Assembly (NCBI GenBank): GCA_900642245.1
Contig: CAAAJI010000006.1
Coordinates: 564,925-628,924, forward strand
Length of the DNA: 64,000 bases
Reading direction: 5' to 3'
Source: Fragilaria radians
Taxonomy: Eukaryota; Bacillariophyta; Fragilariophyceae; Fragilariales; Fragilariaceae
Below are positions 58,569-64,000 of this stretch, piece by piece. The position numbers were made by a program, and so were the translations under genes. Position 1 is the stretch's first letter; each line of letters begins with the position of its first letter. The notes beneath the pieces were generated by a model that was not told the origin of the DNA, made no database searches, and saw only the letters and a program-made list of their open reading frames with translations.

Positions 58569-59736
58569 ATGAAGTTGATGCTCTGTCTGTTTATTGTCTT
58601 GACAAGCGTCATAGCAGTTCCTTTCCAATTCCATGTTCCACATAGAAGGATCGAATGTATGTGGGAGCAAATGAAGGCAGGGTAAGTTGATTAGGCATGT
58701 TTCCGTGCCAAAATGAGATAGTGACTGTTTACCATTCTCAGTGAATCTGCTACCGCATCGGTCTTTGTTTTGGAAGGATCGTCACTTAAGGCAGTGTTAA
58801 TTTTGGAGGGACCATTTGCAAATTCAGGCATAGAATCTACGGTTAGCCTGATGGAAGCGGAACAAAAGTACGAATTGGAACGACATCATAGAACTGGAGA
58901 CAATGGCTTTATGGAAGTTGTGGACTTTGAGCATTTGCAGTTGCCTCCACTGGATTTGAATGAAGTCGAGAATATGGAAGAAGTTGAGGAATATGATGAT
59001 GATATGCTAGAAGAGGGAGAAGATATGGAAACTGCATTGAAGCGAATCGAGAAGCGACGTGAAAGAAACAAAGCTATACGTTTGAAAGTCCAAGAAGCTC
59101 GGAAAAGAATGCATCAGCGTATGCTTGATCATGCCAAGGAAAATGCGTATGTCGTGAAGAGTGAAGGCGAGCCTTATCAAAGGACTATCCATGCGACTAC
59201 GGATGGTTGGTATCGTTCTTGTGTTCGTGCCGACTTTAACAATGTAAGTACTCTAAATTTGCCAAAATGTGTTGTCAATTTTAGCCATGGGCATTCTATT
59301 TTATAACCAACACCAATACTTGAATTGTGATCCCTAGATTCTTGTTGAATTTGAATTCCGCACGTCTCGACAGCAAGGTGGAATAGATCCTGATACCAAC
59401 CATGTGTACACTTTTGAGACATGGAAATTGATAGAGGAAGAGAGGTTCGAAAATGAAAATCAGGAAATTAAAGATCAATCCATCAAAGAGGAAGACTTCA
59501 TCCCTACTCGAAATGCCGTTCGCGACTTAAAACGTTCTGTTGGCCAGATAACTTCCATACAACAATCATTGATTCACCGAATGATTTTGCATGCAGAAGT
59601 TGGAGAGCATGCTCACGACAAGTTGACTCAAACGTCTATCATTATGACATTGTTATTCATACTTTCAACTGTGTTCCAGTTTTATATCATTCATAGATGG
59701 TTCACAAAAAGCACTGCTCCTCTCCTGGGAAGATAA
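58569..59736 (+). CDS. p24/TMED family cargo receptor with charged insertion in GOLD domain
   Basis: Three exons, 58569-58681, 58742-59243 and 59338-59736, give 337 residues. Introns are 60 and 94 bp. The first exon encodes a signal peptide (about 1-17) and the start of the GOLD domain, VPHRRIECMWEQMKAG. The second continues with SVFVLEGSSLKAVLILEG, then about 110 residues of acidic and then basic charged sequence (EEVEEYDDDMLEEGED; KRIEKRRERNKAIRLK). The GOLD domain resumes with YQRTIHATTDGWYRSCVRADF and runs into exon 3 (ILVEFEFRTS). A short coiled coil and one transmembrane helix (about 309-328) end in a short tail, RWFTKSTAPLLGR. p24 proteins cycle between ER and Golgi in COPI and COPII vesicles. 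The usual length is 200-240, so the insertion is unusual. The tail lacks the classical KK ending. Confidence 0.88.
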
Positions 59737-59963
59737 AATCTCATGAGGGGAGAAATCAGATACCTCGTCATGATTAACAGAAGAAATACCTAGCGCGTTG
59801 ATTCTTTTCTTGTGAAAACTTATTGGTTCGAGTTCAAGGATACACAATGAATTTGAATTGAAATAGATATAGGAAATCGGACAATTGAAGATGCTTAAAT
59901 GAATGCAAAACTTTCTAAACTAGAAGTCTCTGTTAGTGGTTACATTTACTGCTTGGAATTACG

Positions 59964-61345
59964 TTAGACTATAGTTGCGACAGGGCATTCAGAAAAATTC
60001 CTGTTCAATTGATCATGAATACTCTCATAGTTCGGATATTCAATACCAGTGTCAAGCGAATCATCACTCACAATCACATTCGTCACAAAATGAGGCATCC
60101 TTTGTTCCGCCAGATCTAATGTCGTTGGAACTGCCAAGCGATTAACGTCGGTGATGGCTCGATGCACAAAATAGTTGCTGGCATAAATATTTGTCGATGA
60201 CTTTCGTATTGTTTCTTGCTCTTCATCAGCAAGTGCAAGTCCTCGACGAGTTCCTATGTCGATTCGATGTCTCATCTCGCAATCACGAACAGACGCGGCA
60301 TTTTGCGCTCTCCTCAATGTATCACACTCTTCCTGGGTAAGAGCAAGACCTCGACATGTTCCCAAATCAATTCGCTTACTCATTGTGAGCTCTTGTACCC
60401 TCGAAGATACGACATCATTTTCGTCAAGTGACAAATTTGGTACTACATTGGAATCAGTTTCCTTCCAGTAATTTTCACGGTCCTGATTACAAAACGCTTC
60501 GTCCATTTGTAGGGCATCGACAGCGAATTCATCTGAGTCTCGAGGTAGGTATGCTCGTTCCTTACATGAACCTGAAATGTTTGTTTGTTTATCTCTGCTC
60601 ACCAATGGTACAATGTCATTTTCTGTATACCCCATATTGTTTCTTCTTACAAAGCGATTGGCCTTTTCAATGGCTCGATCCATACGTTTAGTCATTACAT
60701 TTATATTCCTCGATGATTTTTGTAACGCTTCTAATTCCTCATGAGCATGAGCATGGCCTCGACGTGTGGCCAAGCTGATTTGATGTTGGAAAGTCTGCTG
60801 GGAAAAAGATGAACCCACATCGTATGGGGTTAAAGCTGCTATTGAGGTAGATTCTTCATAATCGTCTTCGAGTAGGGTGGAATACTCATCTTGAAATTCA
60901 GGAGTAGCAACGTCTGAAATTGCCATCGTCGCTCGATTATATGAACTAATACTTTTACATCGTTTACCACGTATTGTCAGTGATTTATTGGAAGGTTTCT
61001 TTGTGTTTTCGATTGCTCGATCTACATGATAATTGTTGGCATAAATGTTAGTCGATGCCTTTACAAGACTTATTCGTTCTTCATCAGAGAGCAAATGGCC
61101 TCTACGACTTCCCAAACTTATGTTACGTATCAAGGATTCGGAATCCGAGATCGAATTCTTTTGGCCAAGGAAAGGCGTTTGTTCCTCGAATCCATGTTTG
61201 GAGGTAAAGTGATGATCATCACAATCAGACCTAGTTTTCTGTATGTCAGTAGCACTATCAATGTATCAATCATTTGAGAACGAGCGGTATATATCATCGT
61301 AACTTACTCATCTGAGTCTGAAGGTACCAACAACTTCATTTCCAT
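59964..61345 (-). CDS. Unrecognised protein with four copies of an RRG/YANNY repeat
   Basis: Two exons on the minus strand, 61345-61308 (first 12 codons) and 61254-59964, with a 53 bp intron, give 442 residues. A frame reading only exon 2 would have to start with TTG; the intron supplies an ATG and a clean GTAAGT...TAG. I know no family. It has four copies of a segment of about 37 residues at 58-95, 172-208, 308-335 (short) and 344-380. The pattern is: hydrophobic-[SD]-[LI]-[GA]-T-R-R-G-[HL]-A, an acidic stretch with EE, a helix ending K[AS]S, N[IV]YA.NY, and [DH]RAI. Between copies the sequence is acidic and variable. The C terminus has YESIHD. A paralogue with one copy lies at 63116-63706. 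There is no signal peptide or membrane segment. Confidence 0.82.
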
Positions 61346-63115
61346 TTTACTTCACTATTTTTACTGGTGCTTCTGTCTTTGAGACATCACTTTTTTCGTT
61401 GGTATTCTGGGAAAATTAGACGAAATTAGACGGATTCGAATAAAAAATGGAGATTAAATTCAGGTTGTTTCAGAAACTTCCAAACAGCAACTTTCAACTC
61501 TCTGCAAGCCTGTATACTCAAAACTTTTTTTGTAATACGTGTATAAGTGTCAAGGCCTACCGCTTATTTTAGAGAACAGAGGGTAAAGACATCATGGATA
61601 TGAATATCTAGTTGACAGGGACACTACGAACAATGGTCTACAAGAAAGTGCTTTTACTGCAAAACGCTTTCAAGAAAGATGGTTCAAATGATATGAGTGA
61701 TTTGGCACATTCAGAAATTCGTATCTCTTCGGAGAATGGTCAAATCTTAATGATGGGAACGGGATACCCCATGGAATATTTTTAACAAGCTTAGATGAAG
61801 CAGGTTTGATAGGAGTAGGATATAAATTTCAAAAATAGAAAACGGATGGCTTGAAAACCAGCACAATGGGGAGTAGCAGGCACTGGAGATAAAAAAACAA
61901 TTGCAAGCCCCTATACTTTTTGTGGATAATTCACGCATGTGGATATTGAAGATTCAGAGCACAATCCTGTAGTAATGAATTCAATTTCTCCTCAAGCAAC
62001 TCTCTGTCTCACAAATCGATTTGATTTGTGGCAACAGTAAATTGAGAGAATTAGAGGAAGAAAGCCTAGAAGCATTTTCTCCTTTTTGACCACGGTGACG
62101 CGAAGCATACGCTTCACTGCTGACTACAGTTTTTGATGATACCAAAGAATCGCTTGGTTGCGATGCCAATAAGCAAAGAAGGAAAGAAAAGGTAAATGCA
62201 TCTCTGAGCTATTTAACATTTGGTATGGAGCCAAATAACGATATCAGAGATACTAGTAGTTGAAACGTATTGATATCAATCTAAGGAAAGATACTTAGCG
62301 TCTGCAAATTATTTCGCCTGGAAAATGCAACCCTTGTTAGTGAACCTAACAGAAGGGGATTTTGTCGTACCTAGGTTGCGAATAACGCTGCATAGTGGTA
62401 CACGGTCCATTTCATCTTTTAGGATACTAAAATGGACTCCAGCATCTAGTTCTATTTGGTTGAGGCTATTTATTTTCACTTATCGTATCAGATGGTTGGT
62501 TGAGAATTATCACGGACACAAAGGTAACTTTAATTGATTCATTACCTATCAAATCATTTGATCGCAATCCCTAAATTCTTTTTTTCTTTCTCCTATAGGG
62601 AACTATTTGTTGATTCTAGGAAAGCTTTAAAGTGAAATGTATATCGACACAAATTGGTAGAATGTAATGCTGCATGTAAACATGAAAGTCTTTATTAGAC
62701 TGTAACTTGAGGTCAGAAGCGCCATTTATCGCAAAGTCTTGGAACGTCGTTGGGAAAAGGCGGTTTTGGAATTGATTTGACATTTTTCAAATTCGAAGTT
62801 TAGTTATGAATGAATAGATGTGCTGTGTACCACCTTGTGATGAGATACTCTGTCAGCAATGGTTGACTAAGCCTTGAAAAACATTGATAAAACTTCATTC
62901 TAGATAGTGATAAATGGACACAATGGGCTAAGCATAAATTAAGATCCTTTTTCTTGTGGGTTCTATGTATAGACATCATCTTAACATGCTAAGCAAAAAA
63001 TATCAAGGAAGTCTAACAACACTTTCGTTTAAAACACTGCATATTCATTTGTTTCCTTCAAATCCTTGGCATCTCTCAATAAATGTCAAGCTTTAGTATT
63101 CGACTCGTTGCCAAT
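61346..63115. other. Region between the two paralogues, with possible coding remnants
   Basis: Apart from a fragment at 61633-61840, frames at 61981-62169 on the minus strand (Ser-rich, no ATG) and 62325-62537 on the plus strand look weakly protein-like but cannot be assigned. The stretch next to 61346 holds the promoter of the four-repeat gene. From about 62540 to 63115 I see nothing. Confidence 0.4.
61633..61840 (+). pseudogene. Possible decayed gene fragment
   Basis: An ATG-started frame of 50 codons includes EIRISSENGQILMMGTGYP and stops at 61785. One frame over, protein-like sequence continues directly (TSLDEAGLIGVGYKF) to a TAG. The smooth change of frame suggests the remains of a coding region, but I recognise no family. 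Confidence 0.28.
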
Positions 63116-63706
63116 TCATTCGTCATATATGCTTTTATACTCAGAAAATACATACTCAGAATCGAATGGATATTCTCTCACGGTGTAGTCGGTAACCTCG
63201 TACCCTTGTTTAGGAGGATTTGATCCATTGTTTTCTTGATCATCCAACTGGTTTTGAGGCTTCGAGTTAGTAATATTGCTCTTCGTGAATGTGTCCGGGA
63301 TTTCTTCTTTTCTGTGATAATTTAAATTATTGGTCTCCTCAATCGCTCGATCCACATGATAGTTGTTTGCATAAACATTTACGGAGGCCTTTGTCAGCTT
63401 TTCGAGTTCTTCATCGGCTAGTGCAAGTCCCCGACGAGTTGCCAAGTCGACTTTTTGTAACATAATGCGCTCCCGATCTGAAACATCACAGTAGGACGGA
63501 ATGAGTGGTGCTGTGGGAACATCCTCCCATTCATCGTGGAAATCACTTTGATTCTGTTGGTACATTGGAGCCAAGGGAGTGGCAACGATGACATCAGGAT
63601 TAGAGCTTGAAGGATCAATCCTTACGAGCGTTCTGACTCGTTGATCTAAGTCTTGAGGGACCACTGCTTGATCACAAGCCATGTCGTCAATTCTGAACGT
63701 TTCCAT
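63116..63706 (-). CDS. Paralogue with a single RRG/YANNY repeat
   Basis: Single exon, 196 residues, ATG at 63706. The N-terminal half is acidic and Pro-rich without known domains. One copy of the repeat lies at 86-122: KVDLATRRGLALADEE, then a helix, then NVYANNYHVDRAIEE. It is nearly identical to copies 1 and 4 of the gene at 59964-61345, on the same strand about 1.8 kb away. The C terminus, YKSIYDE, corresponds to YESIHD in the larger gene, so the two probably arose by tandem duplication followed by gain or loss of repeats. Function is unknown. A hydrophilic, soluble product is expected. Confidence 0.78.
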   Translation of the reverse strand: METFRIDDMACDQAVVPQDLDQRVRTLVRIDPSSSNPDVIVATPLAPMYQQNQSDFHDEWEDVPTAPLIPSYCDVSDRERIMLQKVDLATRRGLALADEELEKLTKASVNVYANNYHVDRAIEETNNLNYHRKEEIPDTFTKSNITNSKPQNQLDDQENNGSNPPKQGYEVTDYTVREYPFDSEYVFSEYKSIYDE

Positions 63707-64000
63707 CTTTCTTTTCTGAGATTATCTTTTTGACAAAATACTATACGAAAAGGAAAAGAAGCATACTGTACGTACTTCCATCATAAATATATACTCATTC
63801 ATGTTTCTGCGAATTCACACTGTTCTCAAGCCGAAATTGCATGACGCAACTCACTACAGAGTTTCATACTAGGATAAACAAAAGAAATGGAAATATAATC
63901 CTCAAGACCCGATACACTCATTTAAATGGAAAAAGATGGAAGCTGCATCTATGATTTAACTACAGGACGGTTACTTTTCATAAGAAGTGAGGGTATATCT

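Noticed and set aside
1..64000. tRNA, rRNA genes and CRISPR arrays
   Set aside because: I looked for tRNA T-arm consensus, rRNA-like blocks and regularly spaced repeats and found none. Covariance-model scans could still reveal small RNAs I cannot see.

Overview
The window is nuclear DNA of a eukaryote, most likely a diatom or other photosynthetic stramenopile (inference). It is AT-rich. Genes are separated by anything from 9 bp to several kb, and where introns occur they are short (about 40-125 bp) with GT-AG ends. The gene set is mixed algal: an NRS/ER-type rhamnose synthase, an SDP1-like patatin lipase with an EF-hand, an MSH1-type MutS fused to GIY-YIG, an organellar RsmH, and a Myb-like domain of a form I remember from diatom proteins. 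No database search was possible, so the species is not claimed.

Layout. 0.4-2.8 kb: a zinc-finger/J-domain protein and a pterin dehydratase-like protein, convergent. 2.8-5.7 kb: gene-poor, with a decayed copia-type gag. 5.7-13.1 kb: SDP1-like lipase, GT15-like glycosyltransferase, and the NatB subunit NAA25 on the minus strand. 15.4-16.5 kb: NRS/ER. 16.5-20.0 kb: gene desert with a 136 bp direct repeat pair. 20.0-25.0 kb: BTB protein and CTF18. 25-29 kb: nearly empty, with one orphan ORF. 29.1-36.9 kb: ENT-like transporter, RsmH and an SF1 helicase. 40.0-43.5 kb: Myb-like regulator and ethanolamine-phosphate cytidylyltransferase. 44.8-49.3 kb: SGNH-hydrolase-like membrane protein and an ERD2-like KDEL receptor. 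51.3-55.1 kb: MSH1 with a one-base frameshift. 55.5-58.4 kb: a complete hAT transposon with matching terminal inverted repeats and a perfect 8 bp target-site duplication. 58.6-59.7 kb: a p24 cargo receptor with a charged insertion in its GOLD domain. 60-63.7 kb: two paralogous genes sharing an unrecognised repeat of about 37 residues.

The genes do not form one pathway. Loose groupings are secretory traffic and glycosylation (GT15-like enzyme, ERD2-like receptor, p24), lipid metabolism (SDP1-like lipase, cytidylyltransferase), genome maintenance (CTF18, MSH1, possibly the helicase) and organelle gene expression (RsmH, pterin dehydratase-like protein).

The best candidates for something new are the repeat family at 60-63.7 kb, the young hAT element, and several domain oddities: zinc finger plus J domain, split GOLD domain, SGNH fold with altered catalytic residues, and a helicase with a long insertion. 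Exon joins were worked out by hand from reading frame, splice sites and family conservation. Many short ORFs in other frames were left out as shadows.
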